Assembly: GCA_963971575.1 (NCBI GenBank)
Contig: OZ020619.1
Span: forward strand, 26,230,800-26,294,799
DNA: 64,000 nt
Direction of reading: 5' to 3'
DNA from: Liopterus haemorrhoidalis
Taxonomy: Eukaryota > Arthropoda > Insecta > Coleoptera > Dytiscidae
Below, in pieces: positions 1 to 12,558 of this stretch. The translations under genes and the position numbers were made by a program. Positions within the stretch are counted from its first letter, which is position 1; every line of letters starts with the position of its first letter. The notes beneath the pieces were generated by a model that did not search any database, was not told the origin of the DNA, and worked only from the letters and a program-made list of their open reading frames with translations.

Positions 1-162
1 ACTAAAAATCTGAAAAAATTCTAAGTAATGTACATTTGTGTGAACCAGAACAGTATAACAGGAATTTTTGATCAGATTATGTTTTCAGAAAATAACGCAT
101 TTTTTGTGGTTTTTGCTTGACCATGTAAAATATTTAATGATATTATGTAGTACAGTAAACAG

Positions 163-240
163 AGCGCTTTGATGGTGTAATGCGTAGGGTATTGGCGTTC
201 TAATTTGCAAACTCGAGTTCGATCCGTCCTCGAGGCAATT
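163..240 (+). repeat. tRNA-like SINE head
   Basis: A tRNA-like block with a plausible A-box region (TGGTGTAATGCGTAGGG) and a B box at 215-225 (GAGTTCGATCC), followed by AT-rich sequence. The B box is the RNA polymerase III internal promoter element typical of tRNA genes and tRNA-derived SINEs. I could not fold a clean cloverleaf with an acceptor stem, so a SINE or decayed tRNA is more likely than a working tRNA gene. Confidence 0.4.
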
Positions 241-1330
241 TCATTTATTCAGTTTTTTTTGCATTTTTATTTTGTTTAAATTATTTTTTCAAAATTCTAG
301 TTATATTTGGTAAATATTGCATTTAATTTTTAAAAGCGTAAATTTAATAACTAGTGAAATTGTTGAAATTGAATACACGAAATCAGAAAGGCGGAGCTTA
401 CGACTAAAACAACCAATGGAAGCCATCGGCGCAATTTTCAAAATCTTATTGAACCTTGCTATATAAAAAAAAATACTGCACATATTTAAAAACCTACATA
501 ATGGTATTAGGCATTTGAATTAAAATTAACAAATATATATATATATATTTTAACATAATATTTATTTGGGCATCCCAAATAATCATTATTCACTTACTAA
601 ATACCTGCGAAACCCTGTGTGAAAAAAATGTGTGAAAATTCACACTTCACATCAATTTTTTACTTTATACCAAAAGAGCCCCAGAAACCGTATGCAACTC
701 GATGCAAATAAATACAGCTTACCTGTTCTCGTTAAAAAAATACTCTACTTTCTTAAAATATCGCAAAATTCTGATCAGTTTTGAGCGTAGAGAATACGCT
801 CATTCAAGGAACCGGAGATAAAGGGCTGAAACGTCTAAATTGACTTTATCGTGCATAAAATAATCATTAAACATCTTAGGCATGATTTCAACTCATCACT
901 TCAAAATATTATATAGTTTTTTATATCGCCTGAAGTGATGAAAACTTACAGAAAACCATAAATTCTTTTTATAAAATGTAAGATCTGGATCTTTTAAAAT
1001 ATGGTTTTTATCTTAATACTCATAAGATTAACGCTTAAACTACTTAATCGAGAGTTATTTCGGTAACTTCAAAGATGTTACATCAAAAACTTTCAGCTTA
1101 CATCTCACTTTTAGCTGATAGAGAAACGATATTAGAAACGGTTCAAGGGTCAAGGTTTCGAATCGGAACTCTGTTGCAGGATTATGAACGGTAATAATAG
1201 TCATTTAACCGAGGTTAATGTTCTGTTACCGCTGTTAGTATTGTACGCAAAATAGGTGCATATACAATGGCTCTTATTGCGAATTATCACAGGATTTAAA
1301 TAATGGTAGTTAAGTAAAATAAGATGTGGA
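241..1330. other. AT-rich stretch with a dispersed 50-bp repeat
   Basis: No gene is visible. Around 593-650 lies a short repeat (core CTTACTAAATACCTGCGAAA followed by CCCT and a GTGTGAAAA block) that recurs near 22747, 26068 and, inverted, near 1910-1950. The first 140 bases of the window resemble 25770-25870, which suggests a dispersed repeat family. Confidence 0.4.
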
Positions 1331-1333
1331 TAA

Positions 1334-1902
1334 AGCCGCATTCAGAGCTCTTAAATCAATAGCTTATACACTGTATCTTGTACTGTTTAATGTCACTAGA
1401 AGTTTGTCACATGGGAAGACGTGAAACCGTTTAGACCTCCAAATTTAATACTTTGTCTGTTGTGGATCGTGGATAATTTTTTAAACTTATAGCTAGTGAG
1501 ATGTTTTAATGAGACAGACAGATAAACATATTGGCTATTGCAATCTATCAGTGACACCGTAGTTATCGTATGCCTTTACATAACCTAACATAATGTCATC
1601 ATTAACAAATCTTGCTCAATATTACAAAGACGGACAGTAGATATGATCAATTTAGGTAATTAGGTTAGTTAAAATCTAAGACAATAGAATTATAAAAACG
1701 ATACTATATAGAAAACATTTTACGAAGCCATGTAGTTGGTTTAAAGACACACAGATATCGGACTGTTCATAACACATTAATTTCTAACTTGCTGTGAACG
1801 GTAATTGTTTTAACGTTGTACTTAAAACAATGCCTAGAAATATAACTTACAGCGTATCAAGGAACAGTCTACAACGTGTGAATTTAAAGAGCTCTGAATG
1901 CG
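1334..1902 (+). mobile_element. MITE, AGCCGCATTCAGAGCTCT family, copy 1
   Basis: The left end reads AGCCGCATTCAGAGCTCT and the right end is its complement, lacking the last bases (CTCTGAATGCG then AATTTT). A second, inverted copy lies at 3181-4144 and matches along its length. TAA precedes the left end. The 3-bp T-A-rich duplication seen at copy 2 is the PIF/Harbinger pattern. No coding sequence. Confidence 0.75.
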
Positions 1903-2874
1903 AATTTTCACACATTTCAAGGTTTTGTAAGTATTTAGTAAGTGATACATATAGTGGGTACATATAAAAAATTATAAATTTCGACAAATTTTGAAAGGAA
2001 GTGTTCTGTCTATAGACTTACGACCGTACTCAAGATGCGCTCGCATCAAAAACCAGCTGTAGCTATCCAGTTCTCCAATCACCCAGATCAGCTCAGCTCA
2101 GCCAGATCAGACCAGATCAGCCAGATTGTAAGCATGGTGTTGCAATTCGGTAACTTTCGAAATAATTATTAGATCAAAAACTCCTGGTTCACATTAATGA
2201 TCCACAGCGGTAACTTGCCAGGCTCTTCTCGCAAAGTATCGAGTTGGAAGATTGCGTTTCACTCGTGAGCTTTTGAACTGGTTGGAGTTTAATTCTCCAC
2301 AGAGGCGAATTAAGCGGTGGGCGGACTGACTGGCCGCCCGTTGCTCGAAGCCTATATACAAATATTTCCATTCTATTAAAAATAATAGAGAGCCCATTTT
2401 AATTTTACCGCCCAGGGCCCTTAATTCGTCACTGATTCTCCATATCCTCTTCAGTTCCGAGAGCTAATTTTTGAAAAAAAATTGTAAAATCGTATTTGGG
2501 GTCTTAAATAGGTTGTTTGTTACCAAATTTGACAACTTTTTCGGTTTTAATTACTTTAATTAATTAATTATAATTTGTACATGTATGTGTACATTGGGTT
2601 TCAGGCTTACCAACCTATTTGATAGCTTGTCACTAACCTTGCTACTGGTAGAAAAAAAAGGTTTTGGAGGGATATTCAAATTTCAGGGACACAAAAGCAA
2701 ATAAATTAGATTTGTACACACATGTGTACGTTAGGTCCGAAGAGGATATGGGCGAGAACGAGTGTTCTGAAGGCCTAGTAATCTAAGGACTTCATTGAAA
2801 AGAAGAGAGCAGAGTTATCTACCGACCAGTGTTTCAACAATACAATTAAGTAATTTCTTGAAAATAAAACAAAG
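1903..2874. other. Non-coding stretch with CAGAT microsatellite
   Basis: No gene recognised. About 2080-2130 is a degenerate CAGAT/CAGCT simple repeat. 2030-2080 carries a short segment (GATGCGCTCGCATCAA) that recurs inverted near 25945. A reading frame at 2189-2397 on the minus strand has no recognisable protein features. Confidence 0.4.
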
Positions 2875-2971
2875 TAATCGATTAATAATAAATTAATCGA
2901 TTAATTATTAATTAAGGGAAACCAAAAATATCATATGATTAATCGATTAAATGAAACAAAATAATCGATTA
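2875..2971. repeat. Cluster of four TAATCGATTA palindromes
   Basis: The 10-bp palindrome TAATCGATTA occurs exactly at 2875-2884, 2894-2903, 2940-2949 and 2962-2971, with a near match just after. Such AT-rich palindromes resemble homeodomain-type sites, but no promoter or gene is nearby, so the function is unknown. Confidence 0.6.
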
Positions 2972-3180
2972 TTTCAATCATTCGATTAATTGTTGCCATT
3001 TCTAGTTATAAGGGATTTTTTGACATATCTACAAAATCCTAAAAAGTAAACATTCAATCATCAACTAATGAGCAAAAAATTGGCGCCAAGTCCAGTTCTG
3101 GCGCCCCTTTTTGCCAGGAAAGGTGAGACAGGTGCGATACTCGCCTCGCTATATTGTGAATATATGTTAAGTTTCTTTTA

Positions 3181-4144
3181 AGCCGCATTCAGAGCTCTTT
3201 AAATTAATACTTTGTAGACTGTTCGTTGTTACGCTGTAAGTTATGTTTCTAGGCATTGTTTTAACGTTGTACGTACCGTTCACAGCAAGTTAGAAATTAA
3301 CGTATTACGAATAGTCCGACATCTGTGTGTATTTAAACCAACTACATGGCTTTGTAAAATGTTTTCTATTCGTTTTTATAATTCTGTTGTCTTAGATTTT
3401 AACTAACTAAACCTAACCTAATTACCTAAATTGATCATATTTACTGTCCGTCTTTGTAATTTTGAGCAAGATTTGTTAATGATGACATCATGTTAGGTTA
3501 TGTAAAGGCATATGATAACTATGGTGTCACTGATCGACTGAGATATCCAATGTGTTTATATGTCTGTCTCATTAAAACATCGCACTGTAGTCTATCTCAG
3601 CAAGAACGATAGTAATAAAATTTATCATTTGTAAAAAATTATTGTTTTTTCACACAGAAGCGACACACAAAATATGAATAGTTCGAAACGAAATATTGTT
3701 AAGAAACAACGGAGTGTGCCGCACATCTTATATGGGAATACGAACTAGGGTTAAACACAATAGATCATAAAAGAATTTAGCCTAAAATTTTGAAGTAAAA
3801 TATGGTCACAGGGGTTCGTTTAATGATATGATAAATATGGTCACAGGCGTGCGTTTAATAAAATGATAAATAGTAATATAGAAATACACAAAACCAATTT
3901 AAACGTGTTTAAACTGTGCACGCCACTGGTAACTGCCTGACAAAAAGATTTATTACTATCGCTCTTTCTGAGATAGACTATAGCTATAAGTTTAGAAAAT
4001 TATCCACAATCCACAACGAACAACGTATTAAATTTAGAGGTCTGAACGGTTTCACGTCTTACCATATGACAAACTTCTAGTGACGGTAAACAGAATACAA
4101 GCTACAGTCTATAAGCTATTGATTTAAGAGCTCTGAATGCGGCT
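3181..4144 (-). mobile_element. MITE, AGCCGCATTCAGAGCTCT family, copy 2 with nested MITE
   Basis: Inverted relative to the copy at 1334-1902. Both termini are present (AGCCGCATTCAGAGCTCT and its complement) and TTA stands on each side (3178-3180, 4145-4147). The element is interrupted at 3590-3978 by a different TA-flanked MITE. A TTA duplication is the mark of PIF/Harbinger elements, so this is probably a non-autonomous Harbinger-type element. Confidence 0.8.
3590..3978 (+). mobile_element. TA-flanked MITE, GTCTATCTCAG family, copy 1
   Basis: A 389-bp element with terminal inverted repeats (GTCTATCTCAGCAAGAACGA left; complement of GTCTATCTCAGAAAGAGCGA right), TA on both sides, and no reading frame. 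Further copies are at 23604-24005 (inverted) and 45693-46080. TA target sites point to the Tc1/mariner superfamily for mobilisation. It lies inside the MITE at 3181-4144. Confidence 0.85.
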
Positions 4145-4147
4145 TTA

Positions 4148-4818
4148 TTGTTGAGAAAATATTTGTGGCTCCAAAAAATTACTAACATCCGGGTTCCTTT
4201 ATGGAGAAAGACGACCCTGATATCGATCTGTCTCATTATCTATATGAACTCTTACTCAACTATGAACAATAAGAGACTTACTAATTCCCAAATATGGGTC
4301 ATAATTTAAAGAAACGTCAGAGACCAAAAGTTAAAAAACATATAATTAATAACTATTAAAAGTTTCTTTCCATATTTTTCTGTCGGCTAATTTCAGTGCA
4401 ACAGTTGTTTTGTGCAAGAAGATGATTTATGATGGTGCCATATTACCCAATCAATTTATTATCAATATAAATCAAATAAATTGCGATAAATGCCCTGTAA
4501 GAAAACTGTGACATTTAGAAACCGTACAATTTATTTCAGTCACTTACCAATAGCTTGAAAAATAATTTACTTTGAATATTTTTCACTTCAAACATTTGTC
4601 AAAAATAAAAAAATAAACTTGACTTATTTCTACATTAAAATATATTTAATGGCTTTGACATTTCATTTGTATTAAAAATTATATTATTAAAAGTATTTCA
4701 ATTTAAAACTTATTACGATTTAAAAATATTCTGAAATACAACAAAGGAAAATATTTATTAGCTGTCACTTCTCACAAATTTGTTTTATCATAAGCGGATT
4801 TAATATTTAGGCGTATAG
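4148..4818. other. AT-rich stretch, nothing recognised
   Basis: No reading frame, repeat or RNA feature that I can support. Confidence 0.4.
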
Positions 4819-4826
4819 ATTTCAAT

Positions 4827-6262
4827 CGGTGGCGCAGCCAAGGGGGGGGCACGAGCCTGGGCCCCTCCCAGGACCAACAGTTACTCGGCGCTCTCCGGAT
4901 AGTTGAAGATAGAATTTGTTAAACACAATCAGTGGCGCAGCCAAGGGGGGGAGACGGGCCTGGGCCCCTCCCAGGACCAGCAGATTACACGGCGCTGCCT
5001 GGGGAGTTGAAGATAAAATTTAACCACAACAGTAGTTAATTTTTCAATTACTTCATTGTAAACAATATTGGCATTTTCTTTTTTTTTTTTTCGTGTAAAT
5101 AAACATTTTTTTAAGATTGCCTACTCATGATAAAGTGACATAATTATTGTTCAAGTGAAAATACATCACTTTCCAAATATGCTCCAACGAATTAAGGGGA
5201 AGCGTTGATCCTTTTTCCCCCTGACACATCGACTAAAATATTCGTCCAGTCAAATGATAAAACTGTTTTAAACAACTAATTATTCGATTCAGATAAGATA
5301 AAGTGGAAATCTGACTTCGGTATAACCTTCAGAATGTAATTTTAAAATGACACCTCAAACGTGAAATAGAGTAAAAATAGTAGAAATATAATAAAGAGAG
5401 TAGTTTTGGAGACAATAGCGCTCTTAAAATCGGTATTTGGTTTTATTTTGTAGATAAATGTGAATATCAATATCTTCTTAGATATTTTTGAAATTATAAT
5501 GTTTTAAACACAAGAAGGACTGATATAAGTTGTACTGAACAACAGTGGCGTATTCAGATGGAGGAAGGGGGGACACAAGCCCCCTCTGAAGGTCCAATGA
5601 AATGAAAATTTTACAATTTTATCATAATCGTACATGTATTTTACAATAATAATAAGCTATATCTTATTATGATTAGTGTTGAAATTAACAGAAAATGCAC
5701 ATTTACATGTTATTTTTAGGTTTTCGTAGGTATAATCAAGAAATCCTTATTCCGTCACATGAGTCTGTTCATTCTGTACAAATTGTGGCCAAGCGGCTGA
5801 TTTAGAGAACTGAACATAAGTAAGAGAAATATTGAGTCATCAAAAATATATCCGGCGAAAAATATAAATAAATATGTATTTATCGAAGAAAAAATCAAGT
5901 GAAAGTTTTAACAATTACATTTTTTTATCAACAAATAATGGAATTACTATTTGATATAAACATCAATATTCAACAGCAGGGGTGTCGAACTGATTTGGGT
6001 CGCAGTCTATTTTACATACAAAACGATAAGCAGTGACGGAACTTTAAATATCCCGAAGGGTTTCTTGACATTTTTTTATAAACAGAAAAGGGGAAGAGAG
6101 TAATATTACATTTTTAAATATATTTTTCCCCTAAATAAGCTCAAGTGATTTTGATTACCGCTTCAGGGGCCATAAAAAATAAGGTTCAGGGACGTATGCG
6201 GCCCGCGTGCCCTCTAAATTTGATTCGGCCCTCCCCAAGACAAAATCCTGGCTGCGCCACTG
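4827..6262. mobile_element. hAT-type non-autonomous element with exact 8-bp duplication
   Basis: The ends are CGGTGGCGCAGCC at 4827 and GGCTGCGCCACTG ending at 6262. The 8-bp direct repeat ATTTCAAT flanks them (4819-4826, 6263-6270). Eight-bp duplications with CAGTGGCG-like ends are characteristic of hAT elements. The 5' end block is duplicated in tandem: a second TGGCGCAGCCAAGGGG with its GC-rich continuation starts at 4929. Another CAGTGGCGTA end at 5544 suggests a further nested or chimeric piece. No transposase is visible. Confidence 0.8.
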
Positions 6263-6921
6263 ATTTCAATGTTTAATATTTATTAATATTAAGAAGTGGA
6301 ACACTTATATATTTGGTTTTTAAAGTTTAAATCTATGTATACAGAAATTGTTGACTCTTATTTTCGTTTCTACATTTTTCTGGTGATTATAAGTAGATAC
6401 TCACAAAAAAAACAACTTCTGTTTGTCTGTCCGGTATTCACGTGCGAACGACTGATTATCACGGCAGTATTCCGACAGTAAAATTAATAATTTTAAAAGC
6501 TGACATGTAGGTAAGTATACATTTTGTGTCATAAGAATTCTCGTGCTGTGGTTCTATGTACAGAGAACGATACCCTGTCAGAGAAGTTTCCGCTCCGTGG
6601 ATTTTAATAGTGCTCTCAGAAATGGACCTTACTGGAACCAGTTTAAAAGAACGGCTCCGGGTTTACCTGGTTTCGGATACCCGACGCTAGAATCAGAAAT
6701 CCGCAATCAGGAAATAGGGTATCGGAAAAAGGGTATCCGACGATCGTTTGGAATACGACTCGCGTGCGTGCAAGAACTTGTATGAGTTAAAATGAGTCAC
6801 AACACCGCGCGATACTCTTGTTTACCTGTCATGTGTGTCAATATCGCAGTTGCTACCCTACAGTGAACGACTCGCGCGATTTTGTAATTTTTCTCGTAAA
6901 TTTTTATTAAATTCTTTAACC

Positions 6922-7107
6922 ATGAGTTCTAAGAAAATTAATAATAAGAGCCAAGCAACGAAGAAAATGGTTAGGATCACCATAGAGATCCGGGACTTGG
7001 CTGCAGCATTCCATATGCCGAGAACGACGATTTCTACGATTGTGAAAAACAAAGACGTTATTAAATCGGCTACAAAACAAAGATCACCTATCTATTATCT
7101 ATTTTAG
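6922..7107 (+). pseudogene. CENP-B/pogo-type HTH N-terminal fragment
   Basis: A short frame of 61 codons starting at the ATG at 6922. It is basic at the N-terminus, then has a region (LAAAFHMPRTTISTIVKNKD) that resembles the first helix-turn-helix of CENP-B/pogo-family transposases, where such proteins choose their DNA ends. It stops after about 60 residues, so the second HTH and the DDE domain are missing. The assignment rests on pattern similarity only and could be wrong. Upstream, at 6540-6780, are GGTATCC-rich sequences related to the minisatellite at 7310-7640. Confidence 0.35.
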
Positions 7108-7309
7108 TACTAAGCAGTGTTTAAATTATTTTATACAACCACGTCAATGTATAATATGCCAATAAAAATATGATTTTTTTCGTGGGAACGTATTAATCAT
7201 TTTCCCTTTATTTTTTATGGGAAAAATATGTTTGGTATTCGTCCTATTTGGTATAAGTCTAATGATCTGGAACGGATTAAGGACGTATACCGAGGTTTCA
7301 CTGTAATTG

Positions 7310-7640
7310 GAACCATGTATATGAAACAGGGTATGCGGAACCGGGAATTCGCAGAAGAGTATCTGGAACTAGGTATCCAAAACCGGGTATCCGAAACCGG
7401 ATATCTGGAACCAGGTATCCCAAACCGGGTATCCGGAACCAGTTATCCGATACCGAGAACCTGGATCCGGATGTCTGAAACCGGGTGTCTGAAACTGGGT
7501 GGTTGAAACCGAGTATCCAGGACCTGGCATCTGAAATCGAGTAGGTATCTAAAAACGGATATCCGGGACCGGGTATCCGGAACCGTGTATCCAAAATCCG
7601 GTATCGCGAAAATTACATACCCGGTTTTACCTGGAGACTG
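7310..7640. repeat. Degenerate minisatellite, GGTATCCGGAACC-like unit
   Basis: About two dozen imperfect copies of a roughly 13-14-bp unit (variants of GGTATCCGAAACCG). It produces long repetitive frames on both strands (7228-7506 plus, 7298-7594 minus) that are a by-product of the repeat and not genes. The base composition is far less AT-rich than the surroundings. Smaller patches of the same motif lie at 6650-6750 and 7640-7672. Confidence 0.8.
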
Positions 7641-7917
7641 GAACCGGGAACCCCGTAAAACTGGTTCCGCTTAACAGCATTAGACATAATTGATTATAAA
7701 GAGTTATATATCGAGCTTTTTATTTAAAATTTGTTTTATTGTCGTTAATAAAAATATATTACATCGTGTGTAGAACAGGTACAATAGTAATAGCATATGC
7801 TTCTAGTATTTACTTTATACTATTTACATAAATCTTGTTTTTAAATTTAGCAATATTTAATTTTTTACAATAAATGTTGGATTTTACAGGAAAAATAAAT
7901 TGTAAAATAAAAAACCT

Positions 7918-7992
7918 TGCCGACCAGCGTAGAGTAGTGGTAACACATGTGCTCTGCGTTGCTAAGGTCTCCGGTTCGAATCCCGTTAAGGC
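7918..7992 (+). repeat. tRNA-like SINE head
   Basis: A-box-like TAGAGTAGTGG at 7930-7940 and a consensus-like B box GGTTCGAATCC at 7973-7983, with the spacing of a tRNA-type pol III promoter. A tail follows with no obvious acceptor-stem pairing. Best read as a tRNA-derived SINE 5' end. Confidence 0.5.
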
Positions 7993-7999
7993 ATGGAAT

Positions 8000-9800
8000 T
8001 TTGAAGAATAAAAATTGTCCTAGCTAATTGCCGAAGCTGCAAAGGCCATGAAAATAAAATTAAAAAAATAACAAACTTGTGCTGATTATATATCGAGTTG
8101 TGATCCATGGAACAGTCAATCGATTTCGCAAAAATTGACATTTCTGGCACTTACACCTTTTGCTATTTCCACGCTTCAATTGTTTTTCGTGGACCGGTTA
8201 GATTTTGGTGTAGCCCACAAATCTCTGCTGGCACTCAGGTAAGATATCTGACAGTCATAAATTAGAGTCATAATTTAGAGGACTGGTGACCATATCTCTA
8301 AATTAGTATTACAGGGATTGATCAAAAACGCCGTTTTAAAGCATGGGGCCTTGTCGAGGTCATATTACAGATCCTTTTTTGTAACATTATTCCGTAAGTA
8401 GGGGCAATATTTATAAAAATTCCAGGGGCCTCGAAAATTGTTAATAGGGCGATGCTGACAAAAGCTTCCAGGTTTGAAATAGTTCTCCGTCCAAGTATTG
8501 AAATTACTCCAAAATATTGCTAAGGGGCTGCTTTACATCTGCATACCTGCAAAAGAAACAAAAAATTAATAGTGGTCAAATTGAACAGATTTATGTGTTG
8601 CGAATAGTAAAATATTTAAAATTATAAATCTCAGGGCAATGATTAACACTATTTTATCTACCTTTAAAGATACAACATTAATAATGAAAAAATCAAGTAT
8701 TTTATTGCTAGTAGGCAGTCATGAAAAGAGCTTACTAATTAATAGTAACACTTATGAGATAGTTTATACCTTATAGATATAGACACAAAAAGCACCGCTG
8801 AGTGAAAAAAATCTGCGCTCCGGGTAAAGCATGAAACTGCTCTAGATTCTAGTATTTAATTTTTGGCCCAGTTCTTTTTTTTTATAAAAATTCATAAACG
8901 TTTGGCTTAATTTAACTAAGAACAACATAAAACGTCAGATTTTAGTAACTATTTCAAAGTTTATTTTTTACACAAATTTAATTCTCTGATCCAAAAATGA
9001 AACACAAGGATCACAAATGAAATGGAAATAATACAGTACAGTATTGTCGATTATTCGACCTAAACGGGATGGCGGGATATCGGATTACCGAGAAACATAA
9101 AGAAAAAATAAAATACAGTGATATCATTAATTCCTGAGCTTTACATAATAGTAAAAATATCAAAACTGTATTCCAATTTACAGCTGAAATTCCCAACTTT
9201 ATAAAGAACCAATTAGATTACTTTGTTGACCCGAACTCACCCGAGGAACAACGATAATCCGTTGCGAACTTTATTATTGTTGTCAACTCATTGGCGTGCA
9301 GAGAAAAACAGTGTTCATTTAATAATTAATTGGTATAAGGTAATAAAAATAGAATCTACGTCTATGTGTACATACTCTTGGAAATAAGTTTGATAACTAA
9401 ATGTTTCTGTTCAGTATTATATAACGCTCAGCAATTAATGATCTCACTGTAAAAACATTACAAGTTCAAAGACCTGCGAAACTTTAAATCGGTGATCTTG
9501 AAACTGGGCGGACGATATATACTTTCAGATAGGCCGCAAAAGCGGTAAAGGCAGCTAGGCGGTAAATTTGTGAGAAAAATATGTGAAAAATAGGATATTT
9601 TTTCCTACTATTGATAATTGATTCTAACGGATTACACATCATTTAGTCGGATGATACAAAGGTTAGGTTAGGTTAAGTTATTATAATTGACTAGGGCCAT
9701 TATTTGTTTTTGTAGTTTTTTGGAGTTCATTTTTAATAAATTAACATAAACGTTAAGAAAACTGTTTCTGACTTAGTTGGCTGTTTTCAAAATAATTGGA
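8000..9800. other. AT-rich stretch with short TTAGG-type run
   Basis: No gene recognised. At about 9659-9680 there are three units of GGTTA, the insect telomere-type repeat, here far too short to be telomeric. Remaining frames of 60 codons or so show no protein features. Confidence 0.4.
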
Positions 9801-9821
9801 ACAATCACTGCGATGACTTGA

Positions 9822-9990
9822 ACGCTCGGCGAGATAGTCTGGTGGCGAGATGGCCTTTTGGCGAGATGGACCTGCCGCGAAATGGTCCTGTGGCGGGATG
9901 GTATGCAGCGAGCCAGCTGCGGTTAACGGCTGCGGCGAGGTAGCACGCGGCGAGCCAGCCGCGGCGAGTTGTCCTAGCCCAGCGATGACG
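9822..9990. repeat. GC-rich degenerate minisatellite, GGCGAGATGG-like unit
   Basis: An island of imperfect GGCGAGATGGnCCTG-like repeats, about 15-16 bp each, strikingly GC-rich against its surroundings. The minus-strand frame at 9805-10014 is the translation of this repeat and is not supported as a gene. Confidence 0.65.
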
Positions 9991-10014
9991 AACCTTTTTC
10001 CCCAGACGGGTCAA

Positions 10015-11121
10015 AATTGAGTTTAGAATTTCGTAGATTCAAATCGTGGGTCAAATATATAATACGTACTTAAAAATCTGCCACCTTAGAGTGTAAATAT
10101 TTGTGTAGAATCCCCTGATAATCTCGTTAACTTTACCTGAGCTAGCAGCCTTGTGTTTGACGAGTATAAGTATATCACAGGTAATAGTTGAATTCCATTT
10201 CGTTATTATTATCATATTTGTACTACCCTGTCTCTCTTGGAATTGCGTGAATGCGCTCTCTTGGACTTACTTATCTTATAATCTCTCTTTAGAGTCTTCA
10301 GAACTACAAAGATCTTCTTTTGTACGGGTCACACTTTCACCATCATTATCCTAGACTGTAATTTTACAGGAAAAGACCGAATAAACAATTCGTTTTAACC
10401 TTCACGAAAGTTACAAAAGTGGGCGGCAGGTATGTAAAAGGTATTAAACACTATCCCGATCACCATCAATGCCACTGTTGCTGTTTGTACAGAAGAATTA
10501 CACTTGCAAACGGTGGCAATAAGAATGTATAACACGCGGACACAAAATACAATAATGTTATTAAAGTATGCACTATTTTAGTATTCATAGTTTATACTGT
10601 ATTTATTGAGACCAGACTGTGTCGCGGAGACATAATAATGTTTTAGTACAATCTATTTATATGCCCGTTTGTACCGCCGCTGGATCACATCTGTTTATTG
10701 AATAATGCCATAATAAGTTCTTTTGATTTAAAAAATTCTTAAATTAAAATAAAATTTAAATGTATAAGAAAGTTTGAAAGTAAAAAGTTTTTTAATTTTA
10801 ACTCGGTTTGAATTTAAATTAATAAATGTCCCGCATGCTATTGAAATATTTAAGATTAAGTCACATTAAGACGCAACAATGTTCAAACGTCAAATTTAAC
10901 AAATATTAATGTCCAATATTTGACGAAGTGTTGTAATAGATGAAAGCAAGATCTGTCAATATGATAGAATACTTATTTAAACATCATTCATCTCACGAAC
11001 AGTCGAAATGAAACGAGACGAAATGAAAAATCTTTTGAGGTAAATGAATTAAGAAATTCTTCTTAAAAGTGTTAGAAAGCACATCATAAATTGTCAAATA
11101 CAATTAGGAAGATAATGTATA
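10015..11121. other. AT-rich stretch, nothing recognised
   Basis: No coding or repeat feature supported. It ends at a TA-preceded CAGGGTGTTCATTTTAATTT at 11122, which resembles the terminal CAGGGTGTT of the DD41D element at 38641 and may be the left end of a truncated relative. No matching right end is present. Confidence 0.35.
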
Positions 11122-11302
11122 CAGGGTGTTCATTTTAATTTGTCCACCCATTACCACCTCGTGAACATTAAAAGCTACGAGTTTAGTTAAATTAGACAAC
11201 AATTGTCATTTTACAAGATAATATTAACGAGGTAAATAATTTTTTATTTCGCCCAGTAGTTCTCAAAATACTTTATACAAACTAATTTTAAACTAGTTAG
11301 AG

Positions 11303-12558
11303 CAGTGTTTCCCAGGGCTATATGTAGCACCGCCTACTAATTTTTATATGTACATTTATCGTTACTATGTATATTATGTTTTAAACCATAATTACCAAAA
11401 AAATAATAATCAACAATTAATAAACATTTATAAAAGACTAAACACCCGGGTGCCACTGGCATGTAATGACCTTGGCTCGAGTTTTAGTTTTCTGGTACAT
11501 TGGTAGATGGCGAAAGAGTGCAAAATAAATTACGAATATACCCGACTTCGAACGCTCAGAAGCGTCGTGTTCTAGCTGTAGATCAGCCGCCATTAGCTGT
11601 CAAACACATGACAGTTGGTGTTGAAGTAATACGCATTTAAACTTATTCATTTTCAAATACGTGGTTCAAATAATAGTTTTATTTCCAATTTTGGTCATCT
11701 TATACTGTATTTGATACATACATTGTACATCTCGGGAAGACGGACAAAAATTGATTTTTTGCGGATATTGTCTTATAATGATCTGAAATATGTAGAAACG
11801 AAATATGAGGCCGAAAAAATAAAAAAACAGGTATAACCTCCAATTTTATTAATACAGTTTTTGTAATTAGTAATTATAATATTGTGTTTAAAATAATATT
11901 TAATGTTGTGTATAATTTTGTGTTTCAAAAATAAATAGCTTACACCTTTTATTTAGATTTATTTATTTAAATTCCTTATTTATATGTTATATTAATGTAT
12001 ATGGATTATTAAATATATATGTAATTAACAAAGAAATGTTAATTATAAAGCTTTTGATAATATAAATAATAAAATATATTTAATACAATAATAATGGTAA
12101 TTATGAACGTAAATCAGATAGTAAAATTTAAATTTGACGGTTGTTGTTGTTTAGTTCATTGGTACATTCCTACAGGGAACGTACTAATTTTTTTTTTTTG
12201 CTGCCAGTGTCCATTCTTAATATATTGTGTTCTGTGAGACTAAACGTGGTGTCTCATTTTTATTTATTTATTTAAGATAATATTTATTTTATATTATTGT
12301 AACAGGTAGCAGTTACAACCCACTTAATTTTGAGATGAAAATCTCGGTCCTCAATCTATAAATTCCATAAGAAATAATTTGTTTCTTTTTTCACTAATTT
12401 TATGTGATTTTTTCTTTGTTGTTTTTTTCTGTGTTTGTAATCAGTGCAATCAAAAATACAAAACTTTTGCGATACACATAACTTTCTAAACTTGCCAGCC
12501 CGCGAATTTTTTCTAGGTCAATTGCCGGTCCGCCATGAAAAAAAGTTGAGAAACGCTG
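11303..12558. mobile_element. hAT-type non-autonomous element
   Basis: Left end CAGTGTTTCCCA and right end TTGAGAAACGCTG are imperfect inverted repeats of the common hAT type. The 8-bp flanks AGTTAGAG (11295-11302) and AATTAGAG (12559-12566) agree at 7 of 8 positions. The 1,256 bp between are AT-rich. The minus-strand frame at 12400-12891 runs across the element's right edge and has no recognisable domain. Confidence 0.75.

Noticed and set aside
7298..7594. 98-codon minus-strand frame and a 92-codon plus-strand frame
   Set aside because: Both are translations of the GGTATCCGGAACC minisatellite.
7918..7992. Functional tRNA gene
   Set aside because: A and B boxes are present, but I could not pair a 7-bp acceptor stem or place an anticodon loop with confidence.
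9659..9680. GGTTAGGTTAGGTTA as a telomere
   Set aside because: Only three units, interstitial, in ordinary sequence.
9805..10014. 69-codon arginine-rich minus-strand frame
   Set aside because: Produced by a GC-rich degenerate repeat; no start context or domain.
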